DNA from: a virus
Virus record (IMG/VR): IMGVR_UViG_3300035180_004109
Coordinates: 1 to 30,583 of that record
Length of the DNA stretch: 30,583 nucleotides
Reading direction: 5' to 3' (one strand)
Both the position numbers and the translations under genes were made by a program. Under the pieces are notes generated by a model. The model saw nothing but the letters and a program-made list of their open reading frames with translations. It made no database searches and was not told the origin of the DNA. Positions 15,052 to 22,642 of this stretch are shown piece after piece; within the stretch, counting starts at the first letter, position 1, and each line of letters begins with the position of its first letter.

Positions 15052-15054
15052 GAT

Positions 15055-15480
15055 ATGCCATTTCTGACACCGGATGACCTCAAGACACATATCTACGGCG
15101 GCGTAGTGACGACCATATCGCGCACAGATGCCGACCTGCTACAGGCGGCTGTCGATACGTCGATAGCACAGGTCAAGGGCTACATGAGCCGCTACGACTA
15201 CGCGCAGATTCTCGACAATGTAAACGCCCTGCCCGGCTACGTGAAAGACCCGATACTCCTCATGTATGTCAAGAACCTCGTCAAGTGGCATTTCATCGTA
15301 CTGGCGAATCCGAGCATCGACTATGAGGATGCCAAGACGCGATTCGCAGAGGCGATACAGTGGCTGAAAGACGTGCAGTCGGGCAAGTTCGTGCCGGATG
15401 GCTGGCCCCCGGCTGTGGTAGCAGAGAAGGCGACATTTTTTCACACGAGCAGCGCTCCGAAGCGCCTAAACAGATTTTAA
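15055..15480 (+). CDS. Mu gp36-like head-tail connector (DUF1320)
   Basis: The 141-residue helical protein begins MPFLTPDDLKTHIYGGVVTT and has the pattern of the DUF1320/gp36 connector family: T-P-D-D-L, then D-A-D-L-L-Q-A-A-V-D-T-S-I-A-Q-V-K-G-Y-M-S-R-Y-D, and a long helical C-half (VKDPILLMYVKNLVKWHFIV). These proteins sit below the portal and help attach the tail. It is placed between terminase and portal, with 3 bases after the terminase stop. Confidence 0.7.
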   Translation: MPFLTPDDLKTHIYGGVVTTISRTDADLLQAAVDTSIAQVKGYMSRYDYAQILDNVNALPGYVKDPILLMYVKNLVKWHFIVLANPSIDYEDAKTRFAEAIQWLKDVQSGKFVPDGWPPAVVAEKATFFHTSSAPKRLNRF

Positions 15481-15483
15481 GCG

Positions 15484-16797
15484 ATGGCAGAAGAGACCCC
15501 ACTATTAAACCCGGTGATGACCGATGCAAACAAGGCATTTAACGGCCTCCAGAAGGCTGACGTAGATGCAGACGGCAAGCCCCGCCCCGTGATCATACAG
15601 CAGCTGACCGTACGCCCTGCCAATAGGATACCGCTCAGCATAGGTCAGTGGCGCAGCGATCACAAGAGCGCTGATGCACTGATCCCGCGCCGGGTGCAGC
15701 TCTATGATCTGTACCTCGACATCCTGCTCGACGCTCACCTCGCAGCCGTGGTCAATAAACGCATCATGGCAGTGACAAACGTCGACTGGGTATTCACAGA
15801 CAAGGACGGACAGGAGGTAGACACCATCATGAAGTGGATAGACACTCCGGCATTCGAGACGGTGATCACGGAGATACTGAACTCGAAGATGTGGGGCTAC
15901 ACGATGCTGGAGTTTCAGTTTACAGACGAGGGACTCGGCGTCTATCTGATCCCGCGCAAACATATGCGCCCTGAGCAGGGTATGGTATCGACGCAGCAGA
16001 CGGCAAACTTTGGCTTTAGCATCCGTGAGGGTGTCTACGCCGATACGGTGCTCGAATGCGGCGGTGAACCTGACCTCGGACTCCTGCTGATCGCTGCGCC
16101 CTACGTGATCTATAAGCGTGACACCTTTGCGGACTTCGCGGAGTTCATCGAGGTATTCGGATCACCTCTGATAGATGCCATGTGGGACGGTGCAGATGAA
16201 AATCAGCGCATCCTGCTGGAGCAGATGTTTGAAAAGCTCGGCAATAGTGGCAGGATCATACGCCCTGCGGGTACTGAGGTGAAATTCATCGAAGGTGGTA
16301 GTAACAATCCTACAGGACAGCTATTCACCGCGATGGTCGACCTGTGCAATGATGAGATCAGCAAACTGATACTCGGACAGACGGAGACCACACAGAGCAG
16401 CGACACGAGCGGCTATGCTCAGGCGAGTGTACACGCAGACGTGGAGAATGATATCAACAAAGCTGACCGCAACTTCGTGCGCCGCATCCTCAATAAGCGC
16501 CTCGTCAGGATATTCGAAGCAAACGGCATCGACACCAAGGGCGGCAGATTCAGTATCAAGGTCAATGAAAAGGTCAACGAGAAAGACCGGATCGCGATAG
16601 ACGCACAACTGAAAAATGATATCGGACTGCCGATGAGTGACGACTATTTCTACGAAACATACGGTGTCAAAAAGCCCGACAACTATGAGGAGCTGAAAGG
16701 CAAGGGCGCAGGTGAGGACGCTACCACCACTGATCCGCCGAAAACAGATCCTGACACGCCTCCGGCTCCTGCATCACCTCCTAAACCAGAAGCATGA
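15484..16797 (+). CDS. Portal protein (Mu gp29-like, DUF935)
   Basis: The 437-residue portal forms the dodecameric ring at one capsid vertex. DUF935 features are visible: R-R-V-Q-L-Y-D-L-Y-x-D-I-L-L-D-A-H-L and V-x-K-R (about 60-90), W-G-Y-T-M-L-E-F (about 138), I-P-R-K-H-M-R-P-E, and F-I-E-V-F-G-S-P-L-I-D-A-M-W-D-G (about 218). The ring helix region and L-I-L-G-Q-T-E-T-T-Q-S-S lie near 290-305. The C-terminal tail is Pro/Thr/Asp-rich (KTDPDTPPAPASPPKPE). No Mu F-type minor head gene follows, unlike Mu; baseplate genes come next. Confidence 0.9.
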   Translation: MAEETPLLNPVMTDANKAFNGLQKADVDADGKPRPVIIQQLTVRPANRIPLSIGQWRSDHKSADALIPRRVQLYDLYLDILLDAHLAAVVNKRIMAVTNVDWVFTDKDGQEVDTIMKWIDTPAFETVITEILNSKMWGYTMLEFQFTDEGLGVYLIPRKHMRPEQGMVSTQQTANFGFSIREGVYADTVLECGGEPDLGLLLIAAPYVIYKRDTFADFAEFIEVFGSPLIDAMWDGADENQRILLEQMFEKLGNSGRIIRPAGTEVKFIEGGSNNPTGQLFTAMVDLCNDEISKLILGQTETTQSSDTSGYAQASVHADVENDINKADRNFVRRILNKRLVRIFEANGIDTKGGRFSIKVNEKVNEKDRIAIDAQLKNDIGLPMSDDYFYETYGVKKPDNYEELKGKGAGEDATTTDPPKTDPDTPPAPASPPKPEA

Positions 16798-17396
16798 CAT
16801 TCTCATTTGTAGATTTATTTCAGGCTACGTGGGGCTACAGGCCGCAGGCCATACAGCTGACCGATCCCGATGGCTCGAAAAATTTCCGTGTCACGGATGG
16901 CGGAGATTTTAAGTTTAAAGACGTAAACCAGAAGTCCAAGAAGGGCAAGTATGGCGACTACTACAAAGCCGATCTGATGGGCCGCATGGTCTTCATGCCT
17001 GTCACCCTGGGCGGATTGTTTCTGCCCTACTCGTGGATCAGCATCAGCGGCAGCAAGAAGATAGTAGAGACACCGATGACCGAGCGCCGTGGTGAGGTCA
17101 ATGAGATCATCAGCGCCGAGGACTATAAGATCAGCCTGAAAGGCTTCGTGATCGGTCAGAATGGAAACTTCCCTGAGGCGGACATCGAAGACCTCAAGAC
17201 GCTGTTTGAAAAACAGCAGTCTGTGGAGCTGGACTGCATCCTCTCGGATATATTTCTGCTGAGCACAGAGCACGGCGGTCAGGACAAGGTGATCATCAAG
17301 ACCTTTGACATGCCGGAGATGCCCGGTGTGGAGCATGTGAGGGCCTTCGCGATGGAACTCAAGACGGATCAGATTTTCACACTCGAAATAGCATAA
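16794..17396 (+). CDS. Baseplate/tail-tip adaptor (DUF6046-like)
   Basis: The 200-residue protein contains YKADLMGRMVFMPVTLGGLF, then L-P-Y-S-W-I-S-I-S-G-S-K-K-I-V-E-T-P-M, a charged linker, E-D-Y-K-I-S-L-K-G-F-V-I-G and F-P-E-A-D-I-E-D-L-K-T-L-F-E. I associate this pattern with the uncharacterised DUF6046 group in Bacteroidota Mu-like phages, always next to the hub gene. By order it may do the job of Mu gp43, linking tape measure and hub. It overlaps the portal stop by 4 bases and ends directly before the hub ATG. Confidence 0.55.
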   Translation: MTFSFVDLFQATWGYRPQAIQLTDPDGSKNFRVTDGGDFKFKDVNQKSKKGKYGDYYKADLMGRMVFMPVTLGGLFLPYSWISISGSKKIVETPMTERRGEVNEIISAEDYKISLKGFVIGQNGNFPEADIEDLKTLFEKQQSVELDCILSDIFLLSTEHGGQDKVIIKTFDMPEMPGVEHVRAFAMELKTDQIFTLEIA

Positions 17397-18383
17397 ATGG
17401 CATTCACACTCGGCAGTCAGTTCAATATCGGCGCGTACAAGTTCAAAGGATGCAATGATCTCAAGATCACCAAGACCATACACGACTATGTGCAGAAGGC
17501 CGTCATCAAGCTGCCGACCTCTGCCGTGCTGAAATGCGATGAGAAGCAGACAGAGAGTGTGCAGACTGCAAAGACCTTCAATGTCGGTGACAAAGTCAGC
17601 ATTCAACTGGGATATAATGGCGATTTAAAGCAGGAGTTCGTCGGCTTCATTTCCAATATCAATTTCATCACGCCCGTAGAGATCGAATGCGAGGGCTACT
17701 CATGGCAGCTGCGCCGCAAGACCAATATCAAGAAGAGCTGGGCGAGCACCACGCTGCAGGAGGTGCTGCAGGAGGTCGTATCGGGCACGGATATCAAACT
17801 GCATCCCGACATCCCCGATATGCCGCTCAAAAACATCGTCATAAACAACGGATCAGGTACGCAGGTGCTGGACTATATCAAAAGCCTGCTGAAAGGCGCT
17901 CTGACGGCGTTTTTCATCGATGATACGCTGTATATGGGACTGAGCTACTACGACACTGCTCATGTCACTACCAAATATCAGCTCGGATGGAATACCATCG
18001 ACGCGAATGATCTCAAGTTCAAACGGGCAGCGGACACCGTGATCAATATAGAGATGAAATACCGCGACAATACCGGGCAGCTCATCACGACCAATCAGGG
18101 CAAGAAGGGCGGAGCCGTGCGCACGGATACGATCAGTGTCGTGTCGAGCAGTGAGCAGCTCACCAAGATCGCCAAGGCCAAGCTGCTACAGGAGAGCTTC
18201 GACGGATACGAGGGGACGTTCACGGCGTTTCTCGTGCCCTACTGTCAGGCGGGATACCGCTGCGAGCTGACAGACAAACGATACCCGGAGCGGTCGGGCA
18301 ATTATTATATAGAAAGTACCGAGACGACCTACGGCATGGGAGGTGCGAGGCGTAAAGTAGGTATAGGATTAAAACTCAGCTGA
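17397..18383 (+). CDS. Baseplate hub protein (gpD / Mu gp44-like)
   Basis: The 328-residue protein has the hub layout: an N-terminal beta domain (YKFKGCNDLKITKTIHDY, then V-G-D-K-V-S-I-Q-L-G-Y-N-G and E-F-V-G-F-I-S-N-I), a middle domain (W-x-L-R-R-K-T-N-I-K-K-S-W, L-Q-E-V-L-Q-E-V-V-x-G-T-D), and a C-terminal domain (INIEMKYRDNTGQLI, later Y-C-Q-A-G-Y-R-C-E-L-T-D, Y-I-E-S-T-E-T-T-Y). Trimers of these proteins close the tube and carry the spike. The spike gene follows directly, sharing one base. Confidence 0.75.
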   Translation: MAFTLGSQFNIGAYKFKGCNDLKITKTIHDYVQKAVIKLPTSAVLKCDEKQTESVQTAKTFNVGDKVSIQLGYNGDLKQEFVGFISNINFITPVEIECEGYSWQLRRKTNIKKSWASTTLQEVLQEVVSGTDIKLHPDIPDMPLKNIVINNGSGTQVLDYIKSLLKGALTAFFIDDTLYMGLSYYDTAHVTTKYQLGWNTIDANDLKFKRAADTVINIEMKYRDNTGQLITTNQGKKGGAVRTDTISVVSSSEQLTKIAKAKLLQESFDGYEGTFTAFLVPYCQAGYRCELTDKRYPERSGNYYIESTETTYGMGGARRKVGIGLKLS

Positions 18384-18946
18384 TGGATCAGAAGAAAATA
18401 AAGCAGATACGCGAGGGCATCGCCGAGCTGGGCAAATCCGATGCCTACGAAATCTACACAGGCAATGTAGACAGCGTGGATGCTGACACCAAGACATGCA
18501 AAGTGCTGATCAATGACGATCTGATACAGCCTGACGTGCGCCTCCGCATGGCTACCGAGGGCGATGTCGGTATGTGGATACTGCCAAAGAAAGGAAGCTA
18601 CTGCGCCATCGCCAAGATGGACGGCGGGACGGACTACTGCCTGATCCAGTGCTCGGAGATCGACAAACTGTATGTCAAGATCGGTGATATGAGCTTTGAG
18701 ATGACAAAGGATGGCGTGGTATTCAACGGCGGCAATAATAAGGGCATGGTACTCACTGACAAGGCCGTCGAGCGATGGAATAAGCTGGAGGATGATGTCA
18801 ATCAGCTGAAACGGATCTTATCCGCCTGGACTCCTGTCGCGCAGGATGGCGGAGCGGCCCTGAAAGCGGCTGCGGCTCCGTGGTTTGGTGCTCAGCTCGT
18901 GAAAACCCTCGACACAGACGTCAAAAATGACAAGGTAAAGCAGTGA
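18383..18946 (+). CDS. Baseplate spike protein (Mu gp45-like)
   Basis: The 187-residue protein shows an OB-fold region at residues 25-95 (YTGNVDSVDADTKTCKVLIN, V-R-L-R-M-A, G-M-W-I-L-P-K-K-G-S-Y-C-A-I) and then a short spike-like segment (YVKIGDMSFEMTKDGVVFNG). The C-terminal part is helical with a low-complexity Ala stretch (ALKAAAAPW). This matches the membrane-piercing central spike of Mu-type tails, although the helix at the end is unusual for a metal-binding tip. It is read in the same operon directly after the hub. Confidence 0.65.
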   Translation: MDQKKIKQIREGIAELGKSDAYEIYTGNVDSVDADTKTCKVLINDDLIQPDVRLRMATEGDVGMWILPKKGSYCAIAKMDGGTDYCLIQCSEIDKLYVKIGDMSFEMTKDGVVFNGGNNKGMVLTDKAVERWNKLEDDVNQLKRILSAWTPVAQDGGAALKAAAAPWFGAQLVKTLDTDVKNDKVKQ

Positions 18947-18947
18947 T

Positions 18948-19409
18948 ATGGACTTCAAAGAGTTTAACAACAGGATACAGGACATGTCTGCGAAGGCAAA
19001 AGGCACGATCGGCAAGCCGCTGACGCAGAAAATAGCGAAGTACAGCGTGATCCTGATCGACGACAACCTCAAATCGCGCAGCTGGGAGGGCATGTCGTGG
19101 GCCAAAACGAAGGAAGGCAAGCCCGTCAAGACCGATGACCTGCTAAAAAGCATCCAAAACAAGACCACTGACACAGAGATCAAGGTCAGCAGCACTGCGA
19201 AATATGCCCGTGCGATGAATGAAGGATACCGGGGCACTCAGAATGTGAGGGGATTCACGACGCGAAAGGGAGCCGTGAGGCCATTCACGAGGCGCGGATA
19301 CATGCCACGCCGTCAATTCATGCCCTACGGAGGCCATACGAGCCCGAAACTGGATAGAAAGACCACCCAGCTGATCACTGACCAGCTGACCACATTATTT
19401 ACTCTTTAA
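18948..19409 (+). CDS. Virion morphogenesis protein (Mu gpG / P2 gpS-like)
   Basis: The 153-residue protein has an N-terminal helical part with a phage-joining pattern, a basic middle (MSWAKTKEGKPVKTDDLLKS) and a K-Y-A-R-A-M-N-E-G-Y region. The C-terminal motif (R-G-F-T-T-R, R-R-G-Y-M-P-R-R-Q-F-M) resembles the R-x-F-L/M patch of this family. Such proteins complete the tail-head junction. The start is 2 bases after the spike gene stop. Confidence 0.7.
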   Translation: MDFKEFNNRIQDMSAKAKGTIGKPLTQKIAKYSVILIDDNLKSRSWEGMSWAKTKEGKPVKTDDLLKSIQNKTTDTEIKVSSTAKYARAMNEGYRGTQNVRGFTTRKGAVRPFTRRGYMPRRQFMPYGGHTSPKLDRKTTQLITDQLTTLFTL

Positions 19410-19420
19410 ATCGCCATTTT

Positions 19421-19918
19421 ATGAACTCACGTTTTGCAAATATCTTTCTCGCCCTCATGGCACGGATACAGGATCAGGTGCCGGAGATCGTCTACATAGA
19501 ACATGACCTCGGTCAGCTCGAAGGGTATGCCAGTCGTCCCGCGATGGCTTTCCCCGGTGTATTGGCTGACTTTGACGGATGGACATTCGGTGAGCTGGGC
19601 GATAATACCCAGACAGCTGTGGGCGATGTCGTGATCAAGCTCGCATTTGCGCAGTTCGGCAAAAGCGACAGCATGACGCCGGAGGACTGGAGGCGCGAGG
19701 CGCTCAGCTACTACGATATAGAGTGGGCACTGAATAAGGCGCTGCACGGATGGAGTCCGATGGATACCGTCGGCCATCTGATCCGTACATCAGTCATCAC
19801 CGAGAACCTGCCGATGGGTGTGAGGCTGCGGACACTGCGGTACAGCCTTGCCTTTGAGGATGGAGATACGGAGCCGGAGTATGGCACGATGCCGAGACCG
19901 GAGCCACAGATCAGATAA
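19421..19918 (+). CDS. Mu gp37-like tail completion protein
   Basis: The 165-residue protein (ALMARIQDQVPEIVYIEHDLGQ, then S-R-P-A-M-A-F-P-G-V-L-A-D-F, and V-V-I-K-L-A-F-A-Q-F) fits the gp37/DUF1834-type tail terminator pattern: an N-terminal helix, a P-A-V/M-F-P strand and a C-terminal strand (LRTLRYSLAFED). It is the last gene of late operon 2, and a strong terminator begins 4 bases after its stop. The role is inferred from pattern and order. Confidence 0.6.
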   Translation: MNSRFANIFLALMARIQDQVPEIVYIEHDLGQLEGYASRPAMAFPGVLADFDGWTFGELGDNTQTAVGDVVIKLAFAQFGKSDSMTPEDWRREALSYYDIEWALNKALHGWSPMDTVGHLIRTSVITENLPMGVRLRTLRYSLAFEDGDTEPEYGTMPRPEPQIR

Positions 19919-19921
19919 ATG

Positions 19922-19953
19922 AGAAAGCCCCTCGATGGAGGGGCTTTCTTTTT
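19922..19953 (+). terminator. Rho-independent terminator of late operon 2
   Basis: AGAAAGCCCCTC (19922-19933) and GAGGGGCTTTCT (19938-19949) form a perfect 12-bp stem with a GATG loop, followed by TTTT (19950-19953). It also lies beyond the end of the minus-strand early operon (stop at 19999), so it separates the convergent transcripts. Confidence 0.95.
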
Positions 19954-19998
19954 GTTCGGGCTGCAACCCTCTCAAAAAATAAAACAAAACGAAAATCT

Positions 19999-20403
19999 TT
20001 AGTGATCATTCGGGAATCCGATACCCTTTGTACTGTGAATGAATTGACCATTTGAGGAGCCTACCATGCAGCGCATGTCGACTGCTGCATTGATCACAGA
20101 GTCATGAGTATTTCGGCAGCTGAAATCCATGTGGATGACGTAGGCGGTATCCTGCTCCATGTGAAAGCCGGAGGAGATATACCTGAATGAGGCGGGATGC
20201 TTTAACCATGTTTTGACATCATGCTCCAGTATGACAGGCTCATTATTTTCGCCACTGAAATCGCTGCGGGTGATAGCGATGCTGTCCTTATACCTCTGCG
20301 GCATGGCGTCAAATGCTTTCTGCTTTGCCTTGAACTCGTCGAGCGAGTTGGTACAGGAGCTGAGGCAGAGGGAGAATGCAAGGAGGAGAAATAAACTTTT
20401 CAT
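19999..20403 (-). CDS. Small lipoprotein, accessory or conversion candidate
   Basis: The 134-residue protein has a lipoprotein signal peptide: MKSLFLLLAFSLCLSSC, with the lipobox L-S-S-C and Cys17 as the lipidated residue. The mature part begins TNSLDEFKAKQKAFD and contains V-K-T-W-L-K-H-P-A-S-F followed by beta strands (YVIHMDFSCRN), a pattern found in many small periplasmic domains. It is the last gene of the early operon, next to the convergent terminator. Lipoproteins at this place in prophages are often superinfection-exclusion or fitness factors; function is not proven here. No promoter of its own was seen. Confidence 0.65.
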   Translation of the reverse strand: MKSLFLLLAFSLCLSSCTNSLDEFKAKQKAFDAMPQRYKDSIAITRSDFSGENNEPVILEHDVKTWLKHPASFRYISSGFHMEQDTAYVIHMDFSCRNTHDSVINAAVDMRCMVGSSNGQFIHSTKGIGFPNDH

Positions 20404-20433
20404 TTTGTTGATTTGGTTTTGTGAATATAAATA

Positions 20434-20760
20434 TTAATTCTTTTTGGGATTCCAGACGAGGTGTGGGTAGAGCTTGGCGAGCTGTGCGGGTGTGGGATTA
20501 TGCTCGATGATCTCGGCGAGTTTCTTCTGATTCTCTGCCATGACTACCACGAGGCGATGCTCTGTCAGAAAGAACTCGCGCTCCAGCTGCTTGAGGGCGT
20601 CGTCGTAGCGCATCCGCTGGATATTGGCATAGTAGAAGAACCTGTAGGCGAGACACAGGTCACGCTCCGGCTTGTAGTGATTGCGAGCGCGGTAGTCGTC
20701 GGGCTTTGGTGCCTTATCCTTCTCGACGAAGAGTCCGAATAGTGTGTTTGTTCCTCTCAT
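20434..20760 (-). CDS. HTH DNA-binding protein, late activator candidate
   Basis: The 108-residue basic, helical protein has R-A-R-N-H-Y-K-P-E-R-D-L-C-L-A-Y-R-F-F-Y-Y (residues 24-44), then R-Y-D-D-A-L-K-Q-L-E-R-E-F-F-L-T-E-H-R-L (51-70), which reads as a helix-turn-helix. It closes the replication part of the early operon just before the lipoprotein, the slot held by mor (late/middle activator) in Mu. I therefore propose that it activates the divergent late promoters. The sequence does not look like Mu Mor itself; Bacteroidota phage homologues are usually called hypothetical. Confidence 0.55.
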   Translation of the reverse strand: MRGTNTLFGLFVEKDKAPKPDDYRARNHYKPERDLCLAYRFFYYANIQRMRYDDALKQLEREFFLTEHRLVVVMAENQKKLAEIIEHNPTPAQLAKLYPHLVWNPKKN

Positions 20761-20975
20761 GGGTTAGTCTCTGTTTTACGTAGAAATATGATTCGTGAGG
20801 TCACCTGCTTCATTGTGGGGCGCTGCCAGTGATGATGATCGCGGTCGCGTACTTTGTAGCCGTCTTTATCGCGGGTAACCTCGTGGACGACCTTCTTTTT
20901 GTCTCCTGCAAAGTAGAATCGGTCGCCATCCTCCAGATCAGTGAAGGCGTATTCTTTTTTAGCTATCTTAACCAT
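20757..20975 (-). CDS. Hypothetical 72-residue protein
   Basis: The protein is small and charged. It has a beta-rich N-terminus (KEYAFTDLEDGDRFYFAGDK), then K-V-V-H-E-V-T-R, and a His/Lys-rich C-terminus (DRDHHHWQRPTMKQ). The Leu-x-x-G-D-x-F-x-F pattern resembles small SH3-like barrel proteins, but that is weak. It overlaps both neighbours by 4 to 8 bases, so it is clearly translated in the operon. Confidence 0.55.
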   Translation of the reverse strand: MVKIAKKEYAFTDLEDGDRFYFAGDKKKVVHEVTRDKDGYKVRDRDHHHWQRPTMKQVTSRIIFLRKTETNP

Positions 20976-21378
20976 TATTCCAGCGTTCAGATGATAAATA
21001 TGTTTCGGGGAGCTGCTTGTTTTGCCACTTCGGGCGGGTGCCTTCGTAGATGCGGATGTACTCCAGGGCCTTGATGCGGTTTTCTTTGCTCATGCGTGAC
21101 CATGTGGAGGCGGCTCGCTTCTTGGTGCCCTCCTTGAATGCGTACATGTCCCAGAAGGTCTCGAAGCCGAGATCGGTCGGCGTGACGGTGATCGTCGTCG
21201 TCGCTGATCTGAACTTCTTGAGGTCGGCGATGGTCGTGGGCGTGTTTCGCGTGATGTACTCATGCTGCTCGTCGTCCAGCATGGCCCGGATATCAAAATA
21301 GATGAGCTTCATCGCAGCGTTGAACACGAATACGATCTCGCCCTTGAACTGTGGTGATGTGAGAGTGTGTGTGGTCAT
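20968..21378 (-). CDS. Putative replication/primosome-type protein
   Basis: The 136-residue protein begins with a beta-rich part (QFKGEIVFVFNAAMKLIYFD). Its C-terminal half has F-E-T-F-W-D-M-Y and K-K-R-A-A-S-T-W-S-R-M, then R-I-K-A-L-E-Y-I and a final P-E-T-Y-L-S-S-E-R-W. This F-W-x-x-Y ... W ... Y-L-x-x-x-x-W motif also ends many phage replisome-organiser and DnaT-like proteins, where it contacts the helicase loader. A role in recruiting the host replisome after transposition is inferred. Confidence 0.5.
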   Translation of the reverse strand: MTTHTLTSPQFKGEIVFVFNAAMKLIYFDIRAMLDDEQHEYITRNTPTTIADLKKFRSATTTITVTPTDLGFETFWDMYAFKEGTKKRAASTWSRMSKENRIKALEYIRIYEGTRPKWQNKQLPETYLSSERWNNG

Positions 21379-21740
21379 TGCAGTTGCTTGTCTATGTTAT
21401 TGAAAATTCCCTGCACGATGGCTTTGCTGTATTTGTTGTCAGGGAGCGGACAGGCGGAGTAGTACATCATGAAGGCTGCGGCATCTGCTCTGGTGAGGGT
21501 CAGGGTGTAGCTGGGTTTTTTATCATCATGCATGTAGCGATTGCCGAGGCTGCGGTAGACCTCGAATACGAGGTGCTGCACCATCGCCGCGATAGATTTA
21601 TTATCGCCGTCATATAGATGCAGATACTGCGCGATATATTTATTATCGCCGTCATACTGCGCATGAAACAATTTAGCCTGTGAGATGTACTTGCACAGCT
21701 CCGGTACTTCTGCGTTGTTTAATTTGAGTTTAACTGCCAT
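21375..21740 (-). CDS. Hypothetical 121-residue early protein
   Basis: The product is mainly helical (LNNAEVPELCKYISQAKL, then HLVFEVYRSLGNRYMHD, and ADAAAFMMYYSACPL). Residues 29-56 contain a 14-residue duplication, QYDGDNKYIAQYLH then LYDGDNKSIAAMVQ. I recognise no family. It is coupled to its neighbours, with a 4-base overlap downstream and 1 base upstream. Confidence 0.55.
   Translation of the reverse strand: MAVKLKLNNAEVPELCKYISQAKLFHAQYDGDNKYIAQYLHLYDGDNKSIAAMVQHLVFEVYRSLGNRYMHDDKKPSYTLTLTRADAAAFMMYYSACPLPDNKYSKAIVQGIFNNIDKQLQ
21590..21656. repeat. 25-bp direct repeat (in-frame micro-duplication)
   Basis: 25 bases (CGATANATTTATTATCGCCG then TCATA) occur at 21590-21614 and 21632-21656 with one mismatch, period 42 bases or 14 codons. 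They encode the duplicated Y-D-G-D-N-K peptide of the early hypothetical protein. Confidence 0.85.
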
Positions 21741-21741
21741 T

Positions 21742-22185
21742 TTATTTTCCTTTTAGTGTGGTGAGGTAGTATTTGTTGAGCTGGGCGTATGCGGCTTGCA
21801 GTTCTGTTTTGTCCATATCGTTCAGGGCTTTCTTTGCAGCTGTACGCGTGGTGAGGTAGCCATTGAGACGGCTGTAGTCTATCTGCTTCTTACCTTCCTT
21901 GAGAACGAGTACGTCGTCCTTGTACTGATACCATCCGAGACTATGCGCGACGGCTATGATGCCGCGGCGGATGTTCTGACAGGCGGACTTCGTGGCATCC
22001 TGCTCGGTGGCCTGAGCCTTGAGGAAGCTGATCAGGTCGTCGCGCTGCGCGGAGGTCATATCCTTGAGGGAGGTTTTGGTCTGATCTCCGGTGTAGGAGA
22101 TGACGACCTCCTCCTTGGAATCGGTACTCCATCTGAGCATCTTGATCAGGGTGTGAATTATGGTGTACTGCTGTCTATCTGACAT
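21742..22185 (-). CDS. GemA-like regulatory protein (Mu gp16, DUF1018)
   Basis: I choose the ATG at 22183-22185 (MSDRQQYTIIHTLIKML), because the more upstream start would run through the 54-residue gene; this gives 147 residues. GemA-family features are the start R-Q-Q-Y-T-I-I-H-T-L, M-T-S-A-Q-R-D-D-L-I-S-F-L near the middle, I-R-R-G-I-I-A-V-A-H-S-L-G-W-Y, and a C-terminal helix (LQAAYAQLNKYYL). In Mu, GemA alters host gene expression and DNA gyrase-linked processes early in infection. The place in the early operon matches Mu. Confidence 0.65.
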   Translation of the reverse strand: MSDRQQYTIIHTLIKMLRWSTDSKEEVVISYTGDQTKTSLKDMTSAQRDDLISFLKAQATEQDATKSACQNIRRGIIAVAHSLGWYQYKDDVLVLKEGKKQIDYSRLNGYLTTRTAAKKALNDMDKTELQAAYAQLNKYYLTTLKGK

Positions 22186-22339
22186 GTGCGACGGTTTTGG
22201 GGTGAAGTAAATGTCCGATGTGCTCGCTGACGAGGGATACACCGAGTACGAAGTATATCACGACGCAGAATAGCGAGAGGCGAATGAGCAGCGGGTGCAT
22301 CAGCTCAGTGATGATCTGTTTTTTGAGTTTTGGTGACAT
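22175..22339 (-). CDS. 54-residue single-span membrane protein
   Basis: This short ORF begins ATG TCA CCA AAA at 22339 and ends in a TAG inside the first codons of the GemA-like gene (11-base overlap). The product has a charged N-terminus (MSPKLKKQIITELMHP), one membrane helix (LLIRLSLFCVVIYFVLGV, residues 17-36) and a His-rich tail. It fills the gap between two early genes with no spare space, supporting a real gene. Function is unknown; small early membrane proteins of phages often affect superinfection or membrane potential. Confidence 0.6.
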   Translation of the reverse strand: MSPKLKKQIITELMHPLLIRLSLFCVVIYFVLGVSLVSEHIGHLLHPKTVAHVR

Positions 22340-22342
22340 GAT

Positions 22343-22567
22343 TTAGGCTTGTGATTCTTTTTTAATAAGGTCTTGCTTTACATTTGACCAATAATCCTCT
22401 CCTTCCGGCGTCTCATCCCACACAAAGGAAATCTGAAGAATAGCCGAGGCCTTTCTATTGATACACCCCAACAAAAGAGACCTAGGGTTTTGCTTTATTG
22501 CATTTATCAATGCACGATTGCGAATTGTTCTATCTTCTATCGTATCGAGGACTTCAAAATTTGTCAT
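22343..22567 (-). CDS. Hypothetical 74-residue early protein
   Basis: The product starts MTNFEVLDTIEDRTIRNRAL and has N-A-I-K-Q-N-P-R-S-L-L-L-G-C-I-N-R-K and a Trp-containing charged end (VWDETPEGEDYWSN). I recognise no family. The GC content is lower than its neighbours, which may indicate separate acquisition. The next gene starts 3 bases downstream of its stop. Confidence 0.5.
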   Translation of the reverse strand: MTNFEVLDTIEDRTIRNRALINAIKQNPRSLLLGCINRKASAILQISFVWDETPEGEDYWSNVKQDLIKKESQA

Positions 22568-22642
22568 GATATTTGTTTTTTGTGGAGAGGGCGGGAATCG
22601 ACATTTTGATTTTTATTTATTGATGATTTAAACGATGAATAA

